Of a stretch of DNA of 64,000 bases, positions 1-8,960 are shown piece by piece. The DNA lies in NCBI GenBank assembly GCA_009784625.1, contig WRBI01000005.1:1-64000 (forward strand), in the 5' to 3' direction. Positions within the stretch are counted from its first letter, which is position 1. The number at the start of each line of letters is the position of its first letter. The notes under the pieces were generated by a model. It saw only the letters and a program-made list of their open reading frames with translations, ran no database searches and was not told the DNA's origin. The position numbers and the translations under genes are program-made. Origin of the DNA: Oscillospiraceae bacterium (lineage in GTDB: Bacteria; Bacillota; Clostridia; Oscillospirales; Ruminococcaceae).

Positions 1-112
1 TCCATCCCCAGGTTTTTGCGTGCTTTTTATTCCCTGCTCCTCTGCCCTCAGCTTTTCAACACCACTTCTTACTCTCACTTTTCTCGCTTTTTGATCCTGT
101 ACATAGTGTGAA

Positions 113-370
113 TACTAACATTTTATTAACGGGTGCGAACTCTTTGAACCGTATGTGAAAAACGTGCGGTATGGTAGGTCACAGGATTTTTGTGTTCCTG
201 AAGGGCATCTGTTTTTCTTAGGAGACAATCGGCCGTTTTCAATAGACTCCCGTTTTTGGGACAACCCTTATATGCCTATTGAAAATATAATAGCTCAAGC
301 GAGCTACACTATTCTACCAAGGATTACCTCCTTGGGTTTGGAGGAGAACTGTCAGCCACCCCACATCTAA
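113..370 (+). pseudogene. C-terminal remnant of type I signal peptidase (S26)
   Basis: Translation ...CELFEPYVKNVRYGRSQDFCVPEGHLFFLGDNRPFSIDSRFW... carries the SPase I C-terminal GDNRxxSxDSR box. An in-frame stop lies just upstream and the catalytic N-terminal half is absent. Confidence 0.6.
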
Positions 371-588
371 AGTTGGGGGCTTGTAAGAGCCCGGTTGACC
401 AGTCTAAGGTTTAAAGCTACGTTATTCAAGTCATGACACCTACGGATGCCTCCTCAGTTCGTAGCACACTGTCGTATCGGATTAAACAGTATCTTAGGGG
501 TAAGAAACAGTGTCCGATGCATAACAAGCTTGCGATAACATTGACGAGAGGATAATTACGGCTTCGGCCAGTACAGGAGAAATCCTAA
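345..588 (+). ncRNA. omega-RNA (HEARO) of the adjacent IscB
   Basis: Non-coding interval of about 240 nt directly 5' of iscB. Hairpin CCCCAC-atctaaa-GTtGGGG, TACG(441)/CGTA(463), ACACTGT(466-472)/ACAGTGT(507-513) interleaved with TCGGA/TCCGA (pseudoknot-like), and ggcttcggcc near the 3' end. Position and layout match known IscB omega-RNAs; boundaries approximate. Confidence 0.6.
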
Positions 589-1893
589 ATGGTATTTATA
601 ATCGACGCAAACAAGCAACCCTTAGCACCATGCCATCCGGCCCGTGCCCGCAAGCTCCTCAAAGCGGGCAGAGCTGCTGTTTGGCGCACATATCCCTTTA
701 CGATTATTTTGAAAGAAGTAAAAGAACCTGTTCTTGAGCTGCTGGAAACGAGGCTCAAGATAGACTACGGTAGCAGACACACCGGACTCGCCATTCTACA
801 AGGTAATAAAGTGGTTTGGATGGCCCAGCTTGACCATAGGACCGACATTAAAAGCAAGCTCAAAAAGCGCAGCGGCTATCGCCGCCGGAGAAGGTCTGCT
901 AATCTGAGATACCGCAAGCCCCGTTTTTTAAACCGCATCCGTCCAAAAGGTTGGCTGCCGCCATCCCTGCAAAGCAGGGTGGATAATATCGAAACATGGA
1001 TTCGCCGACTTAGAAGTGTGTGCCCGATAACACACATCTCATATGAGAACTGTAAGTTCGACACTCAGCTTATGTGCAACCCAGAGATTAGCGGTATTGA
1101 GTATCAGCAAGGTGTCCTTCAAGGCTACGAGGTACGCGAATATCTGCTCGCTAAATTTAGCCGCAGATGTGTGTACTGCGGCGCAGAAGGTGTACCTCTG
1201 GAAGTCGAGCACTTAATCCCAAAGTCAAGGCCGGGTTCGTCTGACAGAGTTAACAACTTAGGGCTTGCGTGCAGGCTGTGTAACCTGAAGAAGGGTGCGC
1301 AGACAGCCGAAGAGTTCGGATTCCTTGAACTGTATGAGCAGGCGAGAAAGTCGTACACGGAGCCTGCTGTACTTAATGCTACACGCTGGAAGGTGTACGA
1401 GGTCTTAACTGCTACCAGCCTGCCAGTAGAATGCGGGACTGGCGGGCGCACAAAGATGAACCGCATTAAGTTGGGGCTGGAGAAAAGCCATTGTCTTGAT
1501 GCTTGCTGTATCGGGGCGTCTACACCGGAAGTGTTGATATTCAAGACGACGAGTGTTCTATACATTACCGCCAAAGGACGCGGTTCACATTGCCGTACAA
1601 ACACCAATGATTCCGGTTTCCCTGTAAGTTATTACGCAAGAAAAACACAGTTCTATGGGTTTAAGACCGGCGATATGGTAAGGGCAGTTGTGTCTGCGGG
1701 GCTAAAGACTTCGGGCGACTGGCGCGGACGTGTGCTGTGCAGAAAGACAGGGTATTTTGATATTAAAACAAAGAAAGGGCGGATATGCGGAGTTAGTCAT
1801 AAATATGTATCCCTGGTTCAAAACTGCGATGGATATGATTATTTTGTGGCTACTTCCTCCCCACACTTAAAAGTAGGGGCTTCCGTAGCGTGA
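589..1893 (+). CDS. iscB: IscB RNA-guided nuclease (PLMP/RRxRR N-terminus, split RuvC, HNH)
   Basis: RuvC-I LKIDYGSRHTGLAIL; Arg-rich bridge helix RRRRRSANLRYRKPRFLNR; RuvC-II ISYENCKFD; HNH CVYCGAEGVPLEVEHLIPKSRPGSSDRVNNLGLACRLCNLKKG; RuvC-III KSHCLDACCIG. Catalytic positions look intact. Confidence 0.92.
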   Translation: MVFIIDANKQPLAPCHPARARKLLKAGRAAVWRTYPFTIILKEVKEPVLELLETRLKIDYGSRHTGLAILQGNKVVWMAQLDHRTDIKSKLKKRSGYRRRRRSANLRYRKPRFLNRIRPKGWLPPSLQSRVDNIETWIRRLRSVCPITHISYENCKFDTQLMCNPEISGIEYQQGVLQGYEVREYLLAKFSRRCVYCGAEGVPLEVEHLIPKSRPGSSDRVNNLGLACRLCNLKKGAQTAEEFGFLELYEQARKSYTEPAVLNATRWKVYEVLTATSLPVECGTGGRTKMNRIKLGLEKSHCLDACCIGASTPEVLIFKTTSVLYITAKGRGSHCRTNTNDSGFPVSYYARKTQFYGFKTGDMVRAVVSAGLKTSGDWRGRVLCRKTGYFDIKTKKGRICGVSHKYVSLVQNCDGYDYFVATSSPHLKVGASVA

Positions 1894-3332
1894 TTTTGGT
1901 GAAGAAAAAACTGCGAAATAACTGGAAAGACAACAAGCTGATAATCGTGCTTGCTTTGGTAGTGCTTGTTTCAATCGCTACAAGCCTCTTCTTATTGCAA
2001 TACAGAGGGGAAGACCCCCAAACTCTGCGAGAGGACTCATTTGTTATAGAGGATTACGTACCAAAGACAGATGGCTCTCGTAATATGATAGCCGGCAATG
2101 CAGGTGATGCAGAATTTGATGCACTTGACCCAGATGCATTAGCTCCTACGACATTAAGTGAAGATGAAGTGCTCAGAGAAGTCTCCGCCATCCTGGATGG
2201 GCTCAAAATACTTGACCCAGCATCTCTCGAACGAGTCTCGCCTCAAGCTTTCGGAGGGGAACGAAATCCTTTTTATCACATGCTTAGAACTGCCGAAGAA
2301 AATCGTCAAATTGGGGAAATGTTTAAGGTTCTAGGTGCAGCTACAACGCACAGGGTTGTCGGCCATATTGTTGACGAAAACTCTCCAAATGCATATCGAG
2401 TGTTTGTTGAAGTGCAAACGCCTTATGCTGTCCCCGATATTCTAAGCTATTCTCGTGGAGATAAATTGTGGCCCATACAAGAACTGTCTTTCTTGGGCGG
2501 TTCTGGCGCTGCCACCGTGATTGCAAATGCGGGTGTTGAAAGCTTGCCTGTATCAACAGATGTTATTGTTTTGAATGTGCTGGTTGTGGACGACGAGCCG
2601 GTAATCGTACACGCGACCTCTCTAAATTATGGGACTCGTATCCCTCAATACGCTTTTTTATGGGGCGGCCATATTTTTGGAGGGATTTCCGGTGGCGATT
2701 TGATTAGCGAGTGTGTGCTTGGCGCAAAAACTGAGGTTAGCCGGGAACACTTTATGGGGCACGCTCACAATGTGCATTATGTGAGGTCAATTGAACAGGT
2801 CTTGAGCCACGTTCAAAACAATAATTTCGATGCAATACGTGAAATGTCAGTAGGTACATCGCCTATGAGTGAGATTGCGTATTTTATGTTTGCGGGAAAC
2901 ACCCCTTCTGAAAACTCTGATTCAAGAGCCCGGAGCCTCCAATACTCGATGAGGTTCTTTGAATGGGTGCCGGACAATTTCAATTTTGACAACCCCGCAT
3001 CTCCGATGGATTTTCTCATGCCCAGAGCATCTGTCCTTATCACTTATTCGGTGGTTGACCCGGCTTCAAATGGAAGGGCGTATTATACGCAGATAGTTAG
3101 CTGGACATCGAGCAGGATACCTCCTGCTATACTCGCAGAAAACTTCACGGCTGAAGAATATGCCGCATTTGAATCAGCGTTAGCTGAGGCTCTTGAAAAC
3201 CCACCGGAAGACTTCTTCGATACAAACGGATTCTTAATCGCAGCAGCTCTTGATGTTATGCTTATGGAGGTTACCGGAGTAGGGTCTACGTCTGCTTCAG
3301 ACCGGGAGCTGTTCAAGGAAATCGGCCGATAG
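1890..3332 (+). CDS. membrane-anchored hypothetical protein of the mobile element
   Basis: 480 aa, one N-terminal TM segment (LIIVLALVVLVSIATSLFLL) then a large extracytoplasmic region. GTG start overlaps the iscB stop. Confidence 0.6.
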   Translation: MILVKKKLRNNWKDNKLIIVLALVVLVSIATSLFLLQYRGEDPQTLREDSFVIEDYVPKTDGSRNMIAGNAGDAEFDALDPDALAPTTLSEDEVLREVSAILDGLKILDPASLERVSPQAFGGERNPFYHMLRTAEENRQIGEMFKVLGAATTHRVVGHIVDENSPNAYRVFVEVQTPYAVPDILSYSRGDKLWPIQELSFLGGSGAATVIANAGVESLPVSTDVIVLNVLVVDDEPVIVHATSLNYGTRIPQYAFLWGGHIFGGISGGDLISECVLGAKTEVSREHFMGHAHNVHYVRSIEQVLSHVQNNNFDAIREMSVGTSPMSEIAYFMFAGNTPSENSDSRARSLQYSMRFFEWVPDNFNFDNPASPMDFLMPRASVLITYSVVDPASNGRAYYTQIVSWTSSRIPPAILAENFTAEEYAAFESALAEALENPPEDFFDTNGFLIAAALDVMLMEVTGVGSTSASDRELFKEIGR

Positions 3333-3347
3333 GAACAAAAATACTGA

Positions 3348-3375
3348 AAGCCATCAACTGTGGCTTTCTTTTTTG
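3348..3375 (+). terminator. Rho-independent terminator after the 480-aa ORF
   Basis: AAAGCCatcaactgtGGCTTTcttttttt. Confidence 0.65.
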
Positions 3376-3421
3376 CAAAGCACTTACTTGAACGAGCGGC
3401 TGCCGATTTGATATAATTTAT

Positions 3422-3568
3422 ACATCTTAGTATTTTGATTTTAGGTTGTTGGCAAAGTAACAAGCAAAGCTCGTTCCACTTCGCCTTCGGCTCACGGTAA
3501 GGCATCACTGCCGGTATTTTATACATTCCGAGCATAATTACGTCTTTTGGCGTGATTATGCTTTTTTA
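3422..3568 (+). ncRNA. putative small RNA (copy 1 of duplicated intergenic cassette)
   Basis: TTGAAC-N18-TATAAT (3388-3417) upstream; ends in GCATAATtaCGTCttttGGCGtgATTATGCttttttatt. Shares TATAAT-N4-ACATCTTAGTATTTT with the 8662 locus. Confidence 0.4.
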
Positions 3569-3633
3569 TTGCTCAAAAACTACAAGCTTTGACTTGTTTA
3601 TATACAAACGTTTTTTGAAAGGAAGGTGATGAG

Positions 3634-3780
3634 GTGAAAGCAAATTATCCAGGCGCATACAAAAGAGGGAAGTTGACTGCTAAGGAAGAACGAGAGCTTC
3701 AAAAGGCTATCGTTCAAAATCTTGCTAAGCGCAACCCACTTTTTGCGGCCATGCTTACATGTCCCGGTTATGCAAAATAA
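3634..3780 (+). CDS. small hypothetical protein (48 aa)
   Basis: GTG start after GGAAGGTGATG; VKANYPGAYKRGKLTAKEERELQKAIVQNLAKRNPLFAAMLTCPGYAK. Confidence 0.45.
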   Translation: MKANYPGAYKRGKLTAKEERELQKAIVQNLAKRNPLFAAMLTCPGYAK

Positions 3781-4033
3781 AGAAGAAGAGGTGTTTTCAA
3801 TGACCAAAGGAATCAATGGGTTGTCCTCCCGAGAAACATCACGTATCAATGTATCATGATTACTGCTCATGGCCCCGTCTCTGAGGAATACACGTTCCCC
3901 GAAAGCATTCTCCATAAAAGTGTGTTTTTGACTTTTGAGGCGGCGGATTCGCTTAGAAAGCGTGGCCTTCGGGTTCGAGCATTTTCAACTGGTGAAGATG
4001 GCCTATAATTTTTTTTGAAAAGGAGATATCAAA

Positions 4034-5317
4034 ATGGAAAACGCAAGCTTTTTTCTCGGTAACGGTCAATGCTCTGCGGCGGCCAAAGTGAACTTTGTCG
4101 CAGGGATAGAGCATTTAGTACAAACAGCCAAAGGAGCCGACGGAGAGCGCAATTTGCAACTCTTCCCGGTGACTTCCCAACTGACCTGGTTCTGGGCCGT
4201 GCATCCTGAAGGGCGCATCTGTTCTCAGATTGTTTTTGAGGACGAGTACCGCGCCAGGGCGGAAGCGACCATATATGCCGCGAACGATAGGGTTCTTGCA
4301 ACAGCCTGCGGCTCTTGTATGGTGCATGACATACCATTCAAATACGTCGAAGCTGCCGAAACTGTGGCCATCCGACGCGCTCTGAACTTTGCCGGTTTCG
4401 GCTGCCAGCTGGTTGCAAAGGCATTTGAGGACGTTTCTGACATTGCAAATGAAAACCCTGCACCGGCGACTCCTACTGACAATGGAATGCCTCCTTTGCC
4501 ATCCGAAGTTCCGTCTTTAGCCTCTGAACCGGATAGCTTCAAGGCAAACAAGCTGGTAAGCACCGGTAACAATGCCAACGGCGAGGTTGAGGAAAAGCCG
4601 CGCAGGAAAAGAGGGGCTAAATCAGGGTCGGTTCCTGAGCCAACTGAGATTCCCTCTAATCAAGAAACCGGTACTTCCACCGAACCAGAGACGCCGCCTA
4701 CAACTGACAATGCTGAGCCGGAGACAATCACCACAACCTCTCCGACAGAGGATGAGCAGCAAGGGTCTGAAGCTGGTGAGCCCGATGTGAGTCCCGTGAC
4801 AACTGACCCGAACACCCGTGGTGAAGCTGGCGGTGAAGGTGAGGAAGCGCAACTGCAAGACACAACTACTTCTCCTGAAAACACAGAATCGGCGCCAATT
4901 GCTGATATAAGTGTTGAAAGCCAGGTGGCCGCGGCCGTTGCGTCTTCAGAAGAAATTGAACCGACAGCATTTGAACTGAAATGTATTGGCGGCAATTTTG
5001 TGCCTGGAGAGCTATATTTAAACAAGAAGGGTGGAGAGACAGGCGTGTTGCAAGGTGACCTTGTGAAAGCGCTTCGATTCTTCGGAACCAATCCCGAACT
5101 TGTAACTGAGACGGTGATGGAGGCAAACCAAGAGCACCTTGTGGACAAACCCCTAAAAGAACTTGCCGCTCATGGGACTTTGGGCTGGGAAGTGCTGCGT
5201 TCAATGCTCACTTTCTCTACCAGCTCAAATGTTGCGTTCATCGCCGCCATCCTGTTCTGGTACTACAACACTACTAAAGAAGCTTTTCCGGCGTTCGCAG
5301 TGCAAGCAGCTGCGTAA
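4034..5317 (+). CDS. Rad52/ERF-like ssDNA-annealing protein (tentative) with Ser/Thr/Glu/Pro-rich linker
   Basis: N-terminal ARAEATIYAANDRVLATACGSCMVHDIPFKYVEAAETVAIRRALNFAGFGCQ resembles the ETRAIGRAL-type motif of phage/ICE annealing proteins. Residues about 150-300 are low-complexity. Confidence 0.5.
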   Translation: MENASFFLGNGQCSAAAKVNFVAGIEHLVQTAKGADGERNLQLFPVTSQLTWFWAVHPEGRICSQIVFEDEYRARAEATIYAANDRVLATACGSCMVHDIPFKYVEAAETVAIRRALNFAGFGCQLVAKAFEDVSDIANENPAPATPTDNGMPPLPSEVPSLASEPDSFKANKLVSTGNNANGEVEEKPRRKRGAKSGSVPEPTEIPSNQETGTSTEPETPPTTDNAEPETITTTSPTEDEQQGSEAGEPDVSPVTTDPNTRGEAGGEGEEAQLQDTTTSPENTESAPIADISVESQVAAAVASSEEIEPTAFELKCIGGNFVPGELYLNKKGGETGVLQGDLVKALRFFGTNPELVTETVMEANQEHLVDKPLKELAAHGTLGWEVLRSMLTFSTSSNVAFIAAILFWYYNTTKEAFPAFAVQAAA

Positions 5318-5362
5318 CCTGTAATCGCTTTTTGAAAATATATTTCAGAGGAGGGCCCAGCC

Positions 5363-6703
5363 ATGTGGGATGAGTTCACCATATTTGACGTGATGTATCT
5401 TACTGGTCTGCCCACGGACAAAATGAGGTCTGCCTCTGGTGGGTACTACGAGTGTCCTGAATGTCGCAAAAAGGGTAAGTTTAAAATCAACCCCTCCATA
5501 AACAGCGGCGTAATCCGTTGCGCCGCCTGTACGGTAGGGGGAGATAAACTGGACCTTTATGTTCTGTGCTCAGGTATGCATTATACCCTTGTGACCGAAA
5601 CTTCAAGGTCAGGTAATCCCTACTTGCGTCCCTCCAGAGAGGATAGGAGCGAAGCTGCAAGGGAAATTGCTGAAAAAATGAGGATAGAGCGCAAGAGACC
5701 AGGGTTTGTAGAAAAAACCACCAAAATGCAGAAGCGAATGGAAGAAGCAGCTCAAAGAGCCTCAAACTCCACGCGAACCCCCCAGGAAAAGCACGAGGTA
5801 TACTCGGCGCTTCTGGAGATTCTCCCGCTGACCGACCGGCACAAAAGAGACCTACTGGCGAGAGGTTTAACAGAAGATGACATCTCGACAATAGGGTTCA
5901 AATCAGCCCCTCTCTTTGGTCAAGCTACGCTTACCAAAAAGCTGACAGATAAAGGGCTGTCTCTTGACGGGATAGCCGGCTTCTTTAAGCACGGTGAGTA
6001 TGTTGACAAAACAACTGGCGAGCTCATCGAAGAATGGAACCTCTTGTCAACAAATGCGGGGTATCTAATTCCGCTTCGGGACGAGAACGGTTACATTGTA
6101 TCGCTTCAAATCAGATTGAACGATACTAAGGTTGGTAAATGCATGTTTTTTACGAGCGATGTTGCAACCTTAGACTGCGGTACGAAAGCAGACTCAGTGG
6201 TTCACGTCGAAATGTGCAGTGAGCCGCCAAAATACCTGTATGTAACGGAAGGGGCAATCAAGGCTTATGTTGGCCACGCCCTGTACAAAGATTTGTTTGA
6301 GCGAGACGACGCCGTATTCCTTGCCGTGCCCGGAACGTCAAATATGGCCGGGATTCCTCATCTTATGGACCACTTCCTGTCTAAATACAATCTTGAACGC
6401 ATTGTGGAATTTTACGATTTCGGAAAATTTTACAGGGCGGACGCTGCTGAGTTGGATATGAGAGATTCAGAAGGTGAAGGCTTCGAAGCGCCAAACAAAA
6501 ACGTTGCAAGGGACCGCGACAATCTCGAAAGAATGCTCAGGGATTCTATGAGGAAGTGGCGAGCCAAACAAGCTGATAAGTACAAATCCGGTGAAATCTC
6601 ACCTCCTACTTTCACCTCGTTCCCCAAGAACAGGTACAAGGGTAAAGGGTTGGATGACCACTTGCTTGCAATAAAAAAAGAAAGAAAAAACAATTCTAAT
6701 TAA
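5363..6703 (+). CDS. primase-like protein: CHC2-type zinc finger plus TOPRIM-like region
   Basis: CPECRKKGKFKINPSINSGVIRCAAC zinc-ribbon at N-terminus; TOPRIM-like YLYVTEGAIKAYVGHAL...FLAVPGTSNM...IVEFYDFGKF. Confidence 0.7.
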   Translation: MWDEFTIFDVMYLTGLPTDKMRSASGGYYECPECRKKGKFKINPSINSGVIRCAACTVGGDKLDLYVLCSGMHYTLVTETSRSGNPYLRPSREDRSEAAREIAEKMRIERKRPGFVEKTTKMQKRMEEAAQRASNSTRTPQEKHEVYSALLEILPLTDRHKRDLLARGLTEDDISTIGFKSAPLFGQATLTKKLTDKGLSLDGIAGFFKHGEYVDKTTGELIEEWNLLSTNAGYLIPLRDENGYIVSLQIRLNDTKVGKCMFFTSDVATLDCGTKADSVVHVEMCSEPPKYLYVTEGAIKAYVGHALYKDLFERDDAVFLAVPGTSNMAGIPHLMDHFLSKYNLERIVEFYDFGKFYRADAAELDMRDSEGEGFEAPNKNVARDRDNLERMLRDSMRKWRAKQADKYKSGEISPPTFTSFPKNRYKGKGLDDHLLAIKKERKNNSN

Positions 6704-6717
6704 GGAGGAAGGCAACT

Positions 6718-8001
6718 ATGTCCAAAAAAGTCATAGGTACTTTTGAGTTTGATGAGGGGTTTATTAAGACCCTCAAGTTCATGAAGGGTTTCGTTGACCG
6801 GAAAAACAAAAACAACTCCATTGTGCGCGTCATCGCAGAGAATGGAAATCTTCTGGTCAGCCACTGCTCGATGGAAGCGATGGCAAGAAGGACGTTCCAA
6901 GGAGTATGTACAGGGACTTTTGACTTCAATATTGGAGCTGAAAGCCTTATAGCTTTACTTAATCACTTTAAGGTGGGTAAGGTTGATGTTTCCAAGAGTT
7001 TAATCCGCGTTGAAGACGCAACTGGCAATGAAGAACAAAGTCGTCCGCTGGCTGTTGACGGTCCTGTTTGGGATTTTCCCAGCTTTGACGGCATTGAGTT
7101 TAATCGACTGCCGGAAAACATATTTCGTGTGGCTGCCCAGTCCAGATATGCCGTTGACGACAAGAAGGACGAAGAGGAATCTACTTTCGCCCGAACCAAG
7201 ATTTCGATTTCTTTTGAGAAAGGCAAAGGAGTGGTTGTTGCTTCGTCCGGCTCACGCGCAATGTATGCGATTGGTGCCATTGATTATGATGGCACATCTG
7301 TTGAATATTTGATAAGCGAGTGGCTGGTTGATAGTCTTTCTAAGCTGTTTGCAAAGAACGCCGACATGGAAATTCTCGGCGCTGAGACGGCAAATAAGTA
7401 TCTCTTCAAAGTAGACGAAATAGAAATCGCTTTAGCAAAACCGGCAGAATCGTCTTTCAAGCCCAGCATAGAAAACGCAATTGAACGAATGAAGAGTCTA
7501 AGTTCAATGAGCGTTGAAATGCGGACCCAAGATGTGCTCCATTTTATCAAAGGTTCAATGCTTGAGGGCGGAAGAGCTGATAAAGTGGTCATGTATCTGG
7601 ATGCCAAAAGCAGCGTTGTTCGTGCAGAGCACGCACAAAATACCTATTACAATCTGCTTGCAGCTAAGTTCAGCGGTGTTCTCAAAGATAATATGGTCAT
7701 CGGGTTCAGCCCGGCCAATATGGAAGTGGCTTACAAGAGCATCAAAACTCCAACAACAATTCAAACTTTCATTTCTGACACAAGCCCTTCGTTCATAAAT
7801 GTTGAGTGGGAAAACTACTTAATTACCCACATCATCTTACCTCTGCGGCTTAATGAGTCGGTTTTTGAGGCGATTAGTTCATCTTCGAAGTGGGATAAGC
7901 TCAAAACGCCAGAACCTATTAACAAGCCGACAGAAACGACACCAACGACCTCGCCTGCGCCTGAATTTGAAGCTGGCGAGTCGCCGGAAATTTTGTTTTA
8001 G
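6718..8001 (+). CDS. divergent DnaN-like (Pol III beta) sliding clamp of the element
   Basis: Clamp-like order: ISFEKGKGVVVASSGSRAMYAIGAI (position of the TDGHRLA-like motif) and C-terminal VIGFSPANMEVAYKSI...SPSFINVEWENYLITHIILPLRLNES, resembling the clamp C-terminal ...lImPmRL end. Confidence 0.65.
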   Translation: MSKKVIGTFEFDEGFIKTLKFMKGFVDRKNKNNSIVRVIAENGNLLVSHCSMEAMARRTFQGVCTGTFDFNIGAESLIALLNHFKVGKVDVSKSLIRVEDATGNEEQSRPLAVDGPVWDFPSFDGIEFNRLPENIFRVAAQSRYAVDDKKDEEESTFARTKISISFEKGKGVVVASSGSRAMYAIGAIDYDGTSVEYLISEWLVDSLSKLFAKNADMEILGAETANKYLFKVDEIEIALAKPAESSFKPSIENAIERMKSLSSMSVEMRTQDVLHFIKGSMLEGGRADKVVMYLDAKSSVVRAEHAQNTYYNLLAAKFSGVLKDNMVIGFSPANMEVAYKSIKTPTTIQTFISDTSPSFINVEWENYLITHIILPLRLNESVFEAISSSSKWDKLKTPEPINKPTETTPTTSPAPEFEAGESPEILF

Positions 8002-8010
8002 CTCCGAAAC

Positions 8011-8038
8011 CGGAAGAGTGGCCATTGCCACTCTTCCT
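8011..8038 (+). terminator. intercistronic hairpin (attenuator/terminator candidate)
   Basis: GGAAGAGTGGC-catt-GCCACTCTTCC followed by a pyrimidine-rich tract. Confidence 0.5.
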
Positions 8039-8066
8039 CTTACATACCAAACGAGGAGGGAACCAC

Positions 8067-8618
8067 TTGCAAGACTTGAAGCTGTATAGCATGGCAGACC
8101 GTATGCAGATTTCAAAGACAGGAGTTTCTGTTGTCGAAGATTATTTGCGCAGTGTTTCCCGTGTTATCAAAGTGTTTAACCTTGAAGAACATCAGAAGTA
8201 CCAGAAAGCTGATATAGATATAGCGGTTATCACTCTCAATGATGGTGTCGTCGGATTTGAGACAATTGAAATCAAAACAGATACCTACAAGACAGGTAAT
8301 TTATACTTTGAGACGGTCAGCTGTATTGAAAAAGAAACGCCTGGTTGTCTAATGTATTCCGAAGCGGATTATCTCTATTATTATTTCGTGCAGACAACGG
8401 AATTGTACGTTATGAATATGAAGATGTTCCGGGAATGGGTTATAAAGAATCGTAACAGCTTTGTAGTGAAGAATACATCAACCAAACTATTTGGTGAAGC
8501 AGGCCGGTATACATCTGAGGGTTTGCTTGTTCCGCTGTGGAAAATTAGAAAAAACTTTAAACTCTTTGAAGGCCAGGTAATTCTGCTCCGTGATGACGAT
8601 AAACAAGCGGTAATATAG
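8067..8618 (+). CDS. PD-(D/E)XK nuclease-like hypothetical protein
   Basis: TTG start after GAGGAGGG; YQKADIDIAVITLNDGVVGFETIEIKTDTYKTGNLYFE has the D-x(n)-ExK arrangement. Confidence 0.5.
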   Translation: MQDLKLYSMADRMQISKTGVSVVEDYLRSVSRVIKVFNLEEHQKYQKADIDIAVITLNDGVVGFETIEIKTDTYKTGNLYFETVSCIEKETPGCLMYSEADYLYYYFVQTTELYVMNMKMFREWVIKNRNSFVVKNTSTKLFGEAGRYTSEGLLVPLWKIRKNFKLFEGQVILLRDDDKQAVI

Positions 8619-8661
8619 CGCACTTGGTTGATTTATCTATGTATTCTTTCTTATAATAAAA

Positions 8662-8790
8662 ACATCTTAGTATTTTTTGTTTTACAGCGTAGCTGAACGG
8701 TAAGATTTGAAGTTCGTTTGTCAAATCGGTTGTTTTCTATATTTGAGGCATAGGTGCATCTTCACAAAAGGTGTATTTATGCTTTTTGTA
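8662..8790 (+). ncRNA. putative small RNA (copy 2 of duplicated intergenic cassette)
   Basis: TTGATT-N18-TATAAT (8628-8657) upstream, identical ACATCTTAGTATTTT start; ends in hairpin GCATAggtGCATCTTcacaAAGGTGTatttATGCtttttg. Confidence 0.4.
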
Positions 8791-8797
8791 TTTACAA

Positions 8798-8876
8798 ACC
8801 AGCCTCCTTAACTTATAGGAACGCGAAGAGGTATGACTCTTTGGGTTCCTTTTCTGTTAACAGGCTGGTGTGCTTT
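8798..8876. other. nested stem-loop element
   Basis: ACCAGCCT(8798)/AGGCTGGT(8862), AGGAAC(8817)/GTTCCT(8845), AAGAG(8826)/CTCTT(8837): three nested perfect helices. Confidence 0.5.
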
Positions 8877-8960
8877 TGTAGTCATTTGCCTTTTGATAAT
8901 TCATCAAGCTGAGGCTTGTTTATATATAAGTGCTTAATAAAAAGAAACGAGGTGACCGCC

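Noticed and set aside
876-1607. Minus-strand ORFs (62 and 160 aa) inside iscB
   Set aside because: Antisense to a clearly coding IscB frame.
4660-5148. 162-aa Ser/Val-rich minus-strand ORF
   Set aside because: Antisense of the low-complexity linker of the 4034-5317 protein.
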